A stretch of DNA of 64,000 nt, taken from an uncultured Pseudomonadota bacterium. GTDB taxonomy: Bacteria; Myxococcota_A; UBA796; GCA-2862545. The stretch spans positions 248,001 through 312,000 of the forward strand of contig CAJXTB010000006.1 of assembly GCA_913061235.1 (NCBI GenBank). Reading direction: 5' to 3'. How positions within the stretch are numbered: the stretch's first letter is position 1; every line of letters begins with the position of its first letter. The position numbers and the translations under genes are program-made. Below the pieces are notes generated by a model. The model was not told where the DNA came from and made no database searches. It saw nothing but the letters and a program-made list of their open reading frames with translations. This document shows positions 54,701 to 64,000 of the stretch, piece after piece.

Positions 54701-57622
54701 CTAGGCCGGTTCGAATAGCTTGCGCAGCTCGTCGCCAGAGAGGGCGTTGAGGAATCCAGCGTCCGTTCCCAAGGCAGCATCTGCAAGGGCGCGCTTGGCT
54801 TCTTGCAGCTCCAAGATGCGTTCCTCCACTGTGTTCTCGGCAATGAAGCGGCACGCCACGACTGGCTTTTCTTGGCCAATACGGTGTGCACGGTCCATGG
54901 CTTGTTGCTCCACGGCGGGGTTCCACCACGGGTCGAGAATCACAACGTAGTCGGCGGCAGTCAGGTTCAGACCGGTACCACCTGCCTTGAGTGACAGCAG
55001 GAATACGGGCGGTCCGTCGTCGCTCTGGAAGTGGTCGACCACACCCTGACGATTGCGTGTTGTGCCGTCCAAGCGTGTCCACTCGATGTCGAGGGACTTG
55101 AGACGTTCCTCGACGCGGTTGAGCAGCGATGTCCACTGGCTGAAGACCAGGAGCTTGTGCCCGTTGCTGACGACTTCCACGAACAGCTCTTCGAGCCGGT
55201 CGAGCTTTCCAGAGCCCGCCGCAGCGTGGTCTCCAGGGAGCAGGGCCGGGTCACATGCGGCTTGGCGCATACGCAGGAGTGCTTCGAGAATATCGAAGGT
55301 ACGTCCCTTTTCGCCGGTAGAGAGCATACGTTGGACGTCCGAGTAGCCTGCAATACGCATGGCTTCGTACACCTTGCGTTGCGATTCGGACATCTCGCAG
55401 CGGATGACCACTTCGGTCAGCTCCGGCAGTTCCTTGGCCACCTGCTTCTTCAGACGGCGCAGAACGTACGGCTTGACCCGGCGACGCAGGGCCGTCGCTG
55501 CACTCTGCTCACCAGCCTCGATGGGCTTGGAGAAGCGGTCGCGGAATGAGGCTCGGGAACCGAGGTAGCCAGGCATCAAGAAGCGGAACAAGCTCCACAA
55601 TTCGTCTAGTCGGTTCTCTACGGGAGTACCGGAGAGAGCCAGACGGTAGCGACTTGGAACCGAGCACGCTGCGCGGGCGGTCTGGCTGTCGGGGTTCTTG
55701 ATGGCTTGGGCTTCATCGAGAACAATGTACGCCCACTCACGCTCGGACAACAGCTCTTTGTCGAGGCGAAGCAGCGCGTAGGAGGTCAGCGTCAGGCGCG
55801 AGTCGTCCATGACTCGGTTCGGGCCATGGTAGACGTTTACCGTCATGCTTGGCGCGAAACGAGCGGCTTCTCGCTCCCAGTTTCGGATGACGCTTGTTGG
55901 CGCCACGACCAGGTGGTCTCCAGGGGTGTCCAACAGAGCGACCAAGGCTTGAACGGTCTTACCGAGGCCCATGTCGTCAGCCAGGATGCCGTGTAGGTCC
56001 ACGTTGCGTAGGAAGCGTAGCCAGCGAATGCCCGTGTTCTGGTATTCGCGGAGCTCGCCAACAAAGTCAGGGGACAGCTCAACTTCAGGGAGTCCCTCGT
56101 CGCCTTCGAGCCATTGACGCAAGCGTTGAAGGTCTGTGGGGACCTCCATCTTGGTCTCTTCGAGCAGCTCGACTAGAGCTGCGGTGCCTTGACGTCCGAC
56201 AACACCGGTGTTGTCTCGCGCTTCGAGCAGCTCGCGTAGGATTGGACCGTGCTGGGCCAACCAATCGACGGGAAGAGGTGCCCAGCCGCCATCCATGAGC
56301 GGTACGAGTGAGCGACCCGTGACCCAGGCGCGAAGCACCTCGTCGACGTCTGCTTCGCCATCTTCCGTCTCAAAGCGAACGTCAACGCCGAATCCACGGT
56401 CTTCTTGCTGCACATCCAGGTGTGGGATGAGTGGCTTGTGGGTGACGCGGTAGCGCTCGATGTCGGTCTTTCCGTAGACGGGGCCATCGTGCTTGGGGAA
56501 GCGTTCGCGAAGGAAGTCCGCTGCCTCTGCAGGTGGGAGAATGCGAGCCACACCCATAGGTACGCCGAGCATGTCCTCTGCCTTGCGTGTGAGCTGGCGT
56601 TCCACACCAATGTCTCGTGCCGGAACCACGTCCGCTAGGCGCTTGAGCACGCCGCCTTCTAGCTTCGCGATGACCGGGTCGCCGTATACGACCTGGGCGG
56701 TGACCTTGAGGCCAGTAGGCTGGTCTTCGAGGGTAATGGCCACGCGTGGCACACACTGAGCGGCCTTCGGCAGGCGGTCTGTGGCGATGTCTACCGGAAT
56801 ACGCTCGCGCAGACGCGGGATGGTCTCAGAGACGAGCCCTCCCACTTCGTCCGCCGTAAAGTAGACGGCTTGGACGAGAGTCTTGCGTTGTTGTGCGGAG
56901 AGACTTCCGTGGGACGTCATCTGCAGGACGTTCTTGGTGACGGCGGCGCCCCGGTACAGCGTGTCCAGGTTCGACGGGCGGACCAGCTGCACCTTGAAGC
57001 CTTCTTCGTGGTCGCTGACGCGCACGCGGAAGGGAAGGGGCTCGCGGGAGATCTTGACGGGCTTGCCGTCGAGTGTCGCGTGTTTGGAACCAGCCAGCTG
57101 CGCAATGATCCGGCGCAAGCTGTCGGCGTTGACCTTGCCACCAGGGTGCATGGCCAAGATGGCCTCAGCCTGGATGTCGGCACGGTCGGCGAGAACGTCA
57201 CTCTGTGCGAGCGGCTTGGTCAGCGGGGTGACGCGGCCGTCTGGCCAGTGAAGGTTGCGTGAGACGGTCAGGGTTGTTCCCTTTGCCCGGAACTCGTAGC
57301 CAACCTTGACCTTGAACTTCTTACCGGGCTTGGGCAGCTCGCCATTGGTGTTCAGGCCCTTGTTGACGGCAATGACTGCGGCGGCGACGTGCAAACAGCA
57401 TCGTCCCGGCAGGCCACAGTCGCAGCCCCAGTCAGGCTCGCCTGGCCACAGGTACACATCGAACGGCTTTGCCCGTCCGCGCGCTTTTACGTGGCAGTGA
57501 ACTTCATCCCCGTCATCGGATACTCCGACTACGCTACCGCTGCGCGCCAGCTCTACGCCGGCGCTCCATGCGCGTGGGGGGGCTGCAGTACGTGCTGCGG
57601 TGAGTAGACCGTCGAGCGCCAT
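54701..57622 (-). CDS. SWIM zinc-finger SNF2-family ATPase/helicase
   Basis: About 973 residues from ATG 57622, chosen because CGGAGGA lies 4 bases upstream; a TTG at 57676 is the longer option. Near the N-terminus is a SWIM zinc finger (WGCDCGLPGRCCLHVAAA, C-x-C-xn-C-x-H). The SNF2 core in the C-terminal half shows GILADDMGLGKTVQALVAL (Walker A), VLDEAQAIKN (DEAH-type box), RLALSGTPVENRLDELWSLF, then FSQWTSLLNRVEERL and MDRAHRIGQ (motif VI). These proteins translocate on double-stranded DNA in an ATP-dependent way, affecting transcription or repair. Confidence 0.94.
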   Translation of the reverse strand: MALDGLLTAARTAAPPRAWSAGVELARSGSVVGVSDDGDEVHCHVKARGRAKPFDVYLWPGEPDWGCDCGLPGRCCLHVAAAVIAVNKGLNTNGELPKPGKKFKVKVGYEFRAKGTTLTVSRNLHWPDGRVTPLTKPLAQSDVLADRADIQAEAILAMHPGGKVNADSLRRIIAQLAGSKHATLDGKPVKISREPLPFRVRVSDHEEGFKVQLVRPSNLDTLYRGAAVTKNVLQMTSHGSLSAQQRKTLVQAVYFTADEVGGLVSETIPRLRERIPVDIATDRLPKAAQCVPRVAITLEDQPTGLKVTAQVVYGDPVIAKLEGGVLKRLADVVPARDIGVERQLTRKAEDMLGVPMGVARILPPAEAADFLRERFPKHDGPVYGKTDIERYRVTHKPLIPHLDVQQEDRGFGVDVRFETEDGEADVDEVLRAWVTGRSLVPLMDGGWAPLPVDWLAQHGPILRELLEARDNTGVVGRQGTAALVELLEETKMEVPTDLQRLRQWLEGDEGLPEVELSPDFVGELREYQNTGIRWLRFLRNVDLHGILADDMGLGKTVQALVALLDTPGDHLVVAPTSVIRNWEREAARFAPSMTVNVYHGPNRVMDDSRLTLTSYALLRLDKELLSEREWAYIVLDEAQAIKNPDSQTARAACSVPSRYRLALSGTPVENRLDELWSLFRFLMPGYLGSRASFRDRFSKPIEAGEQSAATALRRRVKPYVLRRLKKQVAKELPELTEVVIRCEMSESQRKVYEAMRIAGYSDVQRMLSTGEKGRTFDILEALLRMRQAACDPALLPGDHAAAGSGKLDRLEELFVEVVSNGHKLLVFSQWTSLLNRVEERLKSLDIEWTRLDGTTRNRQGVVDHFQSDDGPPVFLLSLKAGGTGLNLTAADYVVILDPWWNPAVEQQAMDRAHRIGQEKPVVACRFIAENTVEERILELQEAKRALADAALGTDAGFLNALSGDELRKLFEPA

Positions 57623-57714
57623 CCGTCCTCCGAGCCGACCGCCTACCCATTCTAGGACGCTCTGCCAAGCATCCAAACGGACACCGGTGTAGTGTTTGTG
57701 TCCGGAGGGTGTTC

Positions 57715-59802
57715 GTGCAGCTACCTATTGAGCAGGTCATCGTGCATCGGGATGGCGCGCGTATTCGTCGCGTCGGCAAGGCAAAGGTGGAGAATGGACA
57801 GGTTGTTCTCTCGGGCCTTCCGCTGATGCTGCATGAAGCAAGCGTTCGAGTGAGCAGTGAGTCGACAACCGTGTTGTCGGTGTCTCTTGAACTCGATGTT
57901 GAAGGGATTGATCGAGGGCCGGCACCCGAGGCCATGCGAGCGGTCCGGCAGCTGGAGTTTCAAGTGGCTCTGGCAGAGGCGGAACTGGATGCTGTGCAAG
58001 AGCAGCTGGCCCTGTTGAACGAGGTTACTCCCGCTGAGCCCAGTGACGAGGCCTCGGTTCCTACGGCGGAACGGTTGCTCGCGTGGGGGCAAGTAGATGA
58101 GGTGTTCGCGGGTTGGATGACCGAGGTCTTGACCTCACATCCGAGAATCGTCCAGAACCTTGCTCGAATACGGGAAGCGTTGGAAATCGCGCGAAATGAT
58201 GCGTCGCAGGTGAGTGGTGCCGATGCGTGGCGGCATTGGGTGCCAACTCGCCGAGCCATTGTGACCGTCGAAGGGACCGGCGAAGTAGACATCGAGATCG
58301 AGTACCGTGTCCTAGGTGCGTGTTGGACGCCCGCCTACGCTCTGCATGTCAATCCCGACTTCCGGACTGGACGTCTTGTTCTACGTGCGTTGGTCGCGCA
58401 GGCAACGGGTGAGGACTGGGGACAGGTTGCACTCGCACTGTCGACGGCTCCCATGGTTCAACAAGTAGACGCTCCGACGTTGAAGGCGCGTCGATTGGGC
58501 CGCGCACAGCCCATCTCGCGTGCAGCATGGCGGCCGTTGCCGTCGGATCTGGAGTCCTTGTTTCCCATTGAGCTGGAGCCTGGAGCTGTGCCTCGTGAGC
58601 GTGGCGGGCGAGACCGAGTGGAGGCGCTTGATGCTTCTTGGTCGGATGACACTGTTGCTGCCTTGGACACTGCTGTTCCGCGGTCGAAACGCCGCGCGCG
58701 TCTGGCCCCACCGACACCACCTCCAGCGATGGAGCGCAGTAGTCGTGCAAGCAGCGTGGAGACGCCTCAGTCGATTGCCTTTAGTGCCCCCTCGATGGAC
58801 GAGGAGGTCATGGTGATGGGCGGCAGCACGCCTCCCCCAGCGGCAGCGCCTCGCAAGAAGCAGGGGGCCCGACGTCGGCCGGAGCCCACTCCGTCTCCAA
58901 CTGCGTCCACCGACTCCTCGGTGATTCCAAAGGCGCTTGACTATGGGTCGCTGCGCATTGCCGACTGGGACGCAGCACCCGGTCAGCGAGGTCGGCTGAC
59001 GCGCCAGTCATTGACCGACCAAGCACTGGCGGCAGGTGTGCCAGCCGCCGCTGTCCGCCATGTTGAACAGGCGCGGTGGACGCTGGAGAGATTGAGTAAG
59101 GAAGTCGCGGTGTTGCCCGTGCCGAACCATCACTCGCGACCCACCGACCGCACAGGAGCCGACTTTCGCTACCAAATGGAGGGGCGTGCGGACATTCCCG
59201 CGGACGGTCAGTGGCACAGTGTGTCGCTTGTGTCCGAGGCATTGGAGCTGCGGGTACAGTATCGACTCATCGCCCGCGAAGACCCGCGGGTCTTTCGCTC
59301 TCTGTCCGCAACAATGGTCAGCGCTCTTCCGTTGTTGCCAGGGCCGGTCGATGTGTACGTTGGTGGTCGCTTGGAGTTGACGACGCCGTGGCAAGGCTCG
59401 GGACAAGACAGTCCGATCGAGCTTGGTCTTGGGCCAGAGGACGCGCTGCGCGTTGCGCGGAATGTTCGCTACCGCGAAGAGTCGACGGGTTTGTTCAGCG
59501 GCGGCAGGCGCGTTCACACCGAGGTCGAGCTCACCGTTGCCTCGTCATTACCTCGCGCGATTTCGGTCGAGGTCTTCGACCGCATCCCCATCGCCGGTGA
59601 CGATAGCGTCGCGGTGTCTCTGGAGAGCGCAGAGCCAACAGCCTCCCCTTGGACGGGAGAGCCGGGCGGGCCCATACTGCGCGGGGGTCTGCGCCAGGAG
59701 GTGCACATTCCTCCGGGCGGTGAGAGCAAGGCCACCCTGCATTGGCATATGAGTGTGGGTTCCAAGTACGAAGTGGATGGGGGAGAGCGTCGTGGCAACT
59801 GA
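57715..59802 (+). CDS. MuiA-like (DUF4139/DUF4140) protein 1
   Basis: The protein has 695 residues from GTG 57715, chosen because GGAGG lies 6 bases upstream. The N-terminal DUF4140-like segment is IEQVIVHRDGARIRRVGKAK. A coiled-coil-like part around 85-160 is followed by the DUF4139 start (IEIEYRVLGACWTPAYALHV, then ATGEDWGQVALALSTAPM). A Pro-rich linker interrupts the domain at about 330-400. The C-terminus is beta-rich (VEVFDRIPIAGDDSVAVSLE). The family is named mucoidy inhibitor A; the biochemical role is unknown. It overlaps the next, related gene by 11 bases. Confidence 0.87.
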   Translation: MQLPIEQVIVHRDGARIRRVGKAKVENGQVVLSGLPLMLHEASVRVSSESTTVLSVSLELDVEGIDRGPAPEAMRAVRQLEFQVALAEAELDAVQEQLALLNEVTPAEPSDEASVPTAERLLAWGQVDEVFAGWMTEVLTSHPRIVQNLARIREALEIARNDASQVSGADAWRHWVPTRRAIVTVEGTGEVDIEIEYRVLGACWTPAYALHVNPDFRTGRLVLRALVAQATGEDWGQVALALSTAPMVQQVDAPTLKARRLGRAQPISRAAWRPLPSDLESLFPIELEPGAVPRERGGRDRVEALDASWSDDTVAALDTAVPRSKRRARLAPPTPPPAMERSSRASSVETPQSIAFSAPSMDEEVMVMGGSTPPPAAAPRKKQGARRRPEPTPSPTASTDSSVIPKALDYGSLRIADWDAAPGQRGRLTRQSLTDQALAAGVPAAAVRHVEQARWTLERLSKEVAVLPVPNHHSRPTDRTGADFRYQMEGRADIPADGQWHSVSLVSEALELRVQYRLIAREDPRVFRSLSATMVSALPLLPGPVDVYVGGRLELTTPWQGSGQDSPIELGLGPEDALRVARNVRYREESTGLFSGGRRVHTEVELTVASSLPRAISVEVFDRIPIAGDDSVAVSLESAEPTASPWTGEPGGPILRGGLRQEVHIPPGGESKATLHWHMSVGSKYEVDGGERRGN

Positions 59803-61315
59803 AACCGTGTCGTCCCTTGAGCGTATTGAAGTGTTTGAGGACCGCGTCAGCGTGACGCGACACATTCTCCTTCCAGCGGATTCCGGAGCCCAAGCCATTC
59901 GGGTTGGCCCCTTGTCGCCCCTGCTGCGTGTCGGCGGGCTGTCGATCGAGGCGTTGTCGGGTGGGGCTATTGTCGAGGAGGTTCAGCTACGGCGGGACCG
60001 TGTCCTTCGCGAAGAAGCCGACGGTGACAGCCTTGCGGGCCTGCGCAAGGAACTGGAAGCGGCCGAGGATGAGTATGGTGGCTACCAGCGGGGCAAGACC
60101 GGTGCTCAATACGTTCAAGACCGCGCCAAGACGCGGCTAGAGCGTGCTTTGGAGTGGTCGGACCGGGCCTACAACGAGGCGAAGGACGCACCTGCATGGG
60201 CTCAGTCCCTTCGGGAACTGTACGTTGGCGTAGAGCAGGCTTCAAATGCGGTCATGCAGGCTGATTTTCTTCTGGAGGAGCAGGGAGCGGTCGTTCGTGA
60301 CCTCCACGCTCGCTTGTCGGATGCGCGTTCTGGGAGTTCGGTCCTGCGCACCTTTGCGACCATCCGGGCCAGTGGAGAGGCCGGTGATGTGCTGGTGATG
60401 CGGTACACGCTGCCGTGTGCGGTCTGGCGACCGGTTCATCGCGCCACCCTTCAAGGCGCGCGGATTCGTTGGGAACTCTCGGCAATGGTCTGGAATGGAA
60501 CGGGCGAGGACTGGGCTTCAGCGCTTCTCGTGTGCAGTACTGCGCGGCCGGGTGAGCGCGCGACGCCGCCTTCGCTGACGGATGACATCGTTCAGGCGAG
60601 TCGTCGAGGCAAGGATGTGCTGGTAGAAGACCGTGAAGAGGATGTTCAGGTTGCCCGCGAGGGTACGGCTAGGGCAACGGATGACGTGCCAGGCGTGGAT
60701 GACGGTGGGGAGGCCCGGACCTTTACTGCCGCCGACCCCGTTGACCTTCCGAGCACGGGTCTTCCGACCTTGGTCCGGTTGGACCAATGGGAAGCAGAGG
60801 CAGATGTCGCGTGGTGTTCTGCCCCGGAGATGTCGCCTGCATTGGTACGTGTGACGCGTCAGATCAATGCTGGAACGCGTCCACTGCTCGCTGGGCCCGT
60901 TGAGCTGTACGGTGACTCTGGCGCACTAGGACGAACAGAGGTGGGGTTTGTACCGCCCGGAGAGCCGTTCGATCTGGGTTGGGGTGCCCACGACGACGTG
61001 CGCATTGATCGTCGTGTGGACCAGTCTCGCTCGGATGCCCGCCTGACCGGCCGAACGAGCCACACATTCGACGTGGTCGTACGTGCCCACAACATGGGAA
61101 GCGAAGTCGTCGTCGCCTGCATCCGAGAGCGGGTACCGGTGAGCGAATTGACCGCGGTGACCGTGCAGAAGCCGAAGGTTCAACCCGTTCTCTCGAAAGG
61201 CCCGGATGATGACGGATTCTGTGAGTGGAAGCTGTCGCTACAACCCGGACAGTCGCACGAACTGACGTTGTCGTACACCGTGGATGCGGCGAGCAGTGTG
61301 ACCCTACCGTTCTAG
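59792..61315 (+). CDS. MuiA-like (DUF4139/DUF4140) protein 2
   Basis: The protein has 507 residues from GTG 59792, with GGGAGAG upstream. IERIEVFEDRVSVTRHILLP-type DUF4140 start, coiled coil at about 85-170, and the DUF4139 segment CAVWRPVHRATLQGARIRWE then NGTGEDWASALLVCSTARPG. The C-terminal strand VACIRERVPVSELTAVTVQK resembles the first protein's end. The two are tandem, translationally coupled paralogues likely acting together. There is no signal peptide, so both may be cytoplasmic. Confidence 0.86.
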   Translation: MATETVSSLERIEVFEDRVSVTRHILLPADSGAQAIRVGPLSPLLRVGGLSIEALSGGAIVEEVQLRRDRVLREEADGDSLAGLRKELEAAEDEYGGYQRGKTGAQYVQDRAKTRLERALEWSDRAYNEAKDAPAWAQSLRELYVGVEQASNAVMQADFLLEEQGAVVRDLHARLSDARSGSSVLRTFATIRASGEAGDVLVMRYTLPCAVWRPVHRATLQGARIRWELSAMVWNGTGEDWASALLVCSTARPGERATPPSLTDDIVQASRRGKDVLVEDREEDVQVAREGTARATDDVPGVDDGGEARTFTAADPVDLPSTGLPTLVRLDQWEAEADVAWCSAPEMSPALVRVTRQINAGTRPLLAGPVELYGDSGALGRTEVGFVPPGEPFDLGWGAHDDVRIDRRVDQSRSDARLTGRTSHTFDVVVRAHNMGSEVVVACIRERVPVSELTAVTVQKPKVQPVLSKGPDDDGFCEWKLSLQPGQSHELTLSYTVDAASSVTLPF

Positions 61316-61460
61316 GGCTTTGGCTTGCCGAAGAGCGTGGGTCTGCGGGTAGTCCGCTATCGGGGGGGCAGCCGTGTGGCGCGAGCGCTGCCTACAGAAG
61401 GCAGTGAGCCCGCGCAACCGAGGTCTGACGCGACGCGTCGACCTGGCGTGGGACAGACCG

Positions 61461-61787
61461 CTACTCTGCGATCTTGGCGTGCTCAGCGACTTTCTTCTCG
61501 AGGTCGCCGTTCTGGTACATCTCCCAGACGATGTCCGAACCGCCTTGGAACTCACCGTCGATGTACAGCTGCGGGATGGTTGGCCAGTTGGCGAACTGCT
61601 TGATGCCTTGGCGAATCTCGTTGTCTGCGAGGACGTCTGACGTCTCGTAGGGGACACCGAGTGAGTTGACGATGCTCACGGCGCGGCTGGAGAAGCCACA
61701 CTGTGGAAAGTCGCGGTTGCCCTTCATGAACAGCATCACGCGGTTGTCAGTGACGAGCTTCTTGATTCGGTCTTGAACGTCGGCCAT
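61461..61787 (-). CDS. grxD: Monothiol glutaredoxin (Grx4/GrxD type)
   Basis: The protein has 108 residues, the family length. The active site CGFS is in [16 protein letters not shown], with the glutathione-binding [19 protein letters not shown] motif. It carries [2Fe-2S] clusters with BolA partners. GGGAGG precedes the ATG. It follows the bolA-like gene by 27 bases, the classic partner pair, so it is probably co-transcribed. Confidence 0.97.
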   Translation of the reverse strand: MADVQDRIKKLVTDNRVMLFMKGNRDFPQCGFSSRAVSIVNSLGVPYETSDVLADNEIRQGIKQFANWPTIPQLYIDGEFQGGSDIVWEMYQNGDLEKKVAEHAKIAE

Positions 61788-61814
61788 TTGGGCCTCCCTG
61801 TGGGCGGTTCTGGA

Positions 61815-62060
61815 TTATTCGCCAGTCCAATCGGACGGCTTGAAAGTCTTGAGAGCGAGGGCGTGGATATCAGACTTCATGTGGTCGCCAAGGGCGCCGT
61901 ACACGAGCTGATGTTGTGCGACGAGCGACTTGCCGTCGAAGGCCGATGACACGACCCTTGCGGTGAAGTGCTCATGGTCGCCCACGTCGTCAATGACGAT
62001 GGCGGTACATTCCGGCAGCTTTTCTTCGAGAATGGCTTTGATGCGCTCGGCGTAAAACAC
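61815..62060 (-). CDS. bolA: BolA/IbaG-family protein
   Basis: The protein has 81 residues from GTG 62060, which GGAG precedes by 5 bases; the longer frame would add 22 atypical residues. IKAILEEKLPECTAIVIDD then HEHFTARVVSSAFDGKSLVAQHQLVY shows the BolA fold and the conserved H-FTARVVS--F-GKS-VA-HQLVY signature. BolA proteins form [2Fe-2S] complexes with monothiol glutaredoxins in iron homeostasis. grxD is directly downstream. Confidence 0.94.
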   Translation of the reverse strand: MFYAERIKAILEEKLPECTAIVIDDVGDHEHFTARVVSSAFDGKSLVAQHQLVYGALGDHMKSDIHALALKTFKPSDWTGE

Positions 62061-62150
62061 AGGGACTCCACGGTGGCCGTCCGACGTATCTGCGAGGATG
62101 AGGTGCGTCGAGGCGCGGCATGTCACGATGAATGACGGTCTCGCCCGTGA

Positions 62151-62954
62151 CTACTCGGGAGGCGCACCGAAATCGAGCACCGTCACTCGGTTGCTGCCTT
62201 CCGTCTTGAGGGCGTAGCGACCGCTAGGCACGGCGTTGAACGGGACAATGTAGGCCGCTCGGTCACCGCTGGAGTGCTGGCGAACCTTGCTGACATCAAT
62301 CATGGCGGCTTGGCGGGTGAAGTCACGGTCCGAGCTGAAACGAACGCCGAGGTACCACCAATCCTGCATGGTCATGGCATCCCCGTTGCGCAACAGGCGG
62401 CGTGGAGTCGACTTCACCATCGGAACCAGGCGGGAACTCTGCGCCGCGTCCGGACCGGTCATGACCAGCCACGTTTGGGCATCGATGAGAGGAATGTCGC
62501 TCTCAGCGGGGATGCGACTTGGAAACTCAACGACCTCTTCGGTACCGAGGATGGTCGCTCGTTTGATGTCTCCGTGGGTAGACAGCGGAGTCAGCGTGTC
62601 CCCGTGCAAGATGTACGAGCCACTACCTTCGGGCGCGCGCAGCACCTCAATGGCGGTCTCGCCGTCACTACTCTGCGCGACAACGCTACCTTCAATGAAC
62701 CATAGCGCCGAGTTCACTGGAGTGATGCTGTAGGCGGAGGACGTCAGACAGGGGCCTTCAATGGTCACTTTGCCGTCAGCGCCTGTTGTACCTTCGAAGA
62801 CTTGGCAGGAGAACGACACCTCGGCCTGGGCGCGCGCGGTCACCGGCACATCGCTCATTGGCTCCCCCGACATGCCGTCGGTGAGAGTGGCTGTGATGGT
62901 TCCGGTCGTACATGCCGACAGGCACAGCACGGCTGTTGCGAGAACTCGCGTCAT
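62151..62954 (-). CDS. Lipoprotein with beta-sandwich N-terminal region, unknown
   Basis: The protein has 267 residues from ATG 62954, with GGAG upstream and the signal MTRVLATAVLCLSAC. Residues about 20-90 look like a carboxypeptidase-regulatory/Ig-like unit (TITATLTDGMSGEPMSDVPV, then GADGKVTIEGPC). The rest is beta-rich with no recognised family. Probably outer-membrane anchored. It lies between bolA and pyrF, with 90 bases to the bolA start. Confidence 0.8.
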   Translation of the reverse strand: MTRVLATAVLCLSACTTGTITATLTDGMSGEPMSDVPVTARAQAEVSFSCQVFEGTTGADGKVTIEGPCLTSSAYSITPVNSALWFIEGSVVAQSSDGETAIEVLRAPEGSGSYILHGDTLTPLSTHGDIKRATILGTEEVVEFPSRIPAESDIPLIDAQTWLVMTGPDAAQSSRLVPMVKSTPRRLLRNGDAMTMQDWWYLGVRFSSDRDFTRQAAMIDVSKVRQHSSGDRAAYIVPFNAVPSGRYALKTEGSNRVTVLDFGAPPE

Positions 62955-63014
62955 GTTGGCTCCGGGGGCAGATGTTGGCAGTTTCGATGCTGACTGCAAA
63001 AGATGCAAGCGTCG

Positions 63015-63848
63015 CTATCGGAGCTTTCCTGCGAAAGTAGCGGCGAGCCGTTGTGCACGTAGTCGTACGCCTGCTCTGTAGTCTGTCTGGTCTTGGGTAG
63101 CGTCACCGTACAGCACGCCTCGTGCGCTGACGACCAGTGCACCCAGACCATCGGCTCGGAACAGCGGGTCAGCGGTTGTGGCTGTTCCCCCTTGGGCACC
63201 AAAGCCTGGCACGAGCAACCATGCGTTGGGCATGGCGTCTCTCCAATGGGCGGCTTCTTCTGGGACGGTAGCGCCGATCACCGCTCCAACATCACCCAAG
63301 GCATCCGCGCCCATGGTTGCAAGAGCCTGGGACTGCACCCACTCAGCAACGGCCTCGGCCGCACCGGTTTCGGTCTGCCACAGAGACGCTCCAGGGTTGG
63401 AGGTGCGCACCAACACGAACAGGCCCTTTCCGGCGTGCTCTTGAAATGGAGTGAGTGACTCTGGGCCCAGGTACGGCGACAGGGTGACGGCGTCTGCGGT
63501 GTGCAGGGTCGCTTCCGCATAGGCTCTGGCCGTGGAGCCAATGTCCCCACGTTTGGCGTCTAAGATCACCATCAATCCAGCGTCTGAGGCGTGTTGTACA
63601 ACCTGCTCCAGGGCGCGCACTCCTTGCCAACCCATGCGCTCAAAGAAGGCGACCTGTGGCTTCACCGCGGGCACGACATCGTGCACAACGTCAATCACGC
63701 CTCGGCAAAAGTCGAGCGCGGCTTGTGCGCCCTCTCCGGTGGGAACGCGACCCGGATGAGGGTCGAGGCCCACACACACGGGACTACCAATCCGGCGCAC
63801 GGCCAATGCCAAACGCTGTCCAAAAGGGTCGGGGGCTCGCTGCATCAT
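63015..63848 (-). CDS. pyrF: Orotidine-5'-phosphate decarboxylase, type 2
   Basis: The 277-residue enzyme makes UMP from OMP, the last step of de novo pyrimidine synthesis. VCVGLDPHPGRVP, VKPQVAFFERMGWQG, the catalytic LDAKRGDIGSTA and VSPYLG-type strand (TLSPYLGPESL), then VPGFGAQGG and VSARGVLYG, match the type 2 (longer) subfamily. It diverges from the lipoprotein gene at 63881. A start at the next ATG, 3 bases on, is possible. Confidence 0.95.
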   Translation of the reverse strand: MMQRAPDPFGQRLALAVRRIGSPVCVGLDPHPGRVPTGEGAQAALDFCRGVIDVVHDVVPAVKPQVAFFERMGWQGVRALEQVVQHASDAGLMVILDAKRGDIGSTARAYAEATLHTADAVTLSPYLGPESLTPFQEHAGKGLFVLVRTSNPGASLWQTETGAAEAVAEWVQSQALATMGADALGDVGAVIGATVPEEAAHWRDAMPNAWLLVPGFGAQGGTATTADPLFRADGLGALVVSARGVLYGDATQDQTDYRAGVRLRAQRLAATFAGKLR

Positions 63849-63880
63849 GCCGGCGAGGGTAACCTCTCTGCGGAGGTTGT

Positions 63881-64000
63881 ATGCGCTGGGTTTGTTTGAT
63901 GGGTCTGTTCATGGCCGGATGCGACGACACCTTCGAACCTGCACCACCAGACACATCCGTTGTTGACGATGACGGGTGCCCAGACGGCATGTTTGCGGCC
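63881..64000 (+). CDS. Lipoprotein, 3'-truncated by window edge
   Basis: The first 40 codons are visible. GGAGG precedes the ATG. The signal is MRWVCLMGLFMAGC with lipobox FMAGC, then DDTFEPAPPDTSVVDDDGCP. The acidic DDDGCP start suggests a Cys/Asp-rich surface protein like others in the window. Too little is visible to assign a family. Confidence 0.75.
   Translation, partial: MRWVCLMGLFMAGCDDTFEPAPPDTSVVDDDGCPDGMFAA

Noticed and set aside
61316-61460. Hairpin CTGCCT-AGGCAG between convergent genes as a terminator
   Set aside because: The stem is only six pairs and no T-tract follows on either strand.

Overview
The window looks like chromosome from a Myxococcota-type (delta-proteobacterial) organism. 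GC content is high. At least nine lipoproteins and secreted proteins are present, several carrying MopE-style CDG-DNDCDG acidic repeats, thrombospondin type 3 repeats, fibrinogen-like GGGWT domains and PPC domains. One protein ends in a MYXO-CTERM-like tail (Cys-rich, then a membrane helix, then Arg-Arg). RNA-binding, HDOD and tandem zinc-ribbon/membrane proteins add to this picture. I saw no rRNA, tRNA, CRISPR array, insertion sequence or phage genes.

Layout. 1-4.9 kb: two repeat-rich surface proteins. 5-7.6 kb: threonyl-tRNA synthetase without its TGS domain, then a Doc toxin with an AbrB-type antitoxin and a perfect palindromic operator. 7.7-17.2 kb: four exported proteins (beta-helix plus fibrinogen-like, MopE-repeat lipoprotein, PPC-protease, MYXO-CTERM lipoprotein). 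17.4-18.4 kb: iron superoxide dismutase and a small membrane protein. 18.8-22.7 kb: a giant lipoprotein built on 96-bp tandem repeats, interrupted by one in-frame TAG. 22.7-26.3 kb: an overlapping operon with JAMM peptidase, E2-like, 63-residue, E1-like and 215-residue genes, which I read as a ubiquitin-like conjugation system. 26.3-32.5 kb: a DUF4157 (eCIS-core) giant protein and a companion. 32.6-42.3 kb: housekeeping genes (acyl-CoA-binding protein, SlyD, MltG, EF-G), an ATPase-SLOG fusion and paired proline/alanine-rich lipoproteins. 42.3-52.7 kb: TetR regulator, GlmU acetyltransferase-half protein, UvrD/PcrA helicase, zinc-ribbon proteins, DUF72, protease and HDOD protein. 52.7-64 kb: two CpaB paralogues, a SWIM-SNF2 ATPase, two MuiA-like proteins, BolA plus monothiol glutaredoxin, a lipoprotein, PyrF and the start of another lipoprotein.

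The best candidate for a little-described system is the conjugation operon at 22741-26264. Its E2-like protein keeps the Cys-x6-Trp catalytic signature. Its E1-like protein has no cysteine in the crossover region between its two CxxC zinc pairs. No recognisable ubiquitin-fold modifier is encoded; the unexplained members are a 63-residue protein and a 215-residue protein. Secondary candidates are the ATPase-SLOG fusion, the DUF4157 giant protein with its companion, and the Doc/AbrB hybrid toxin-antitoxin pair. All functions are read from motifs by eye; no database search was possible.
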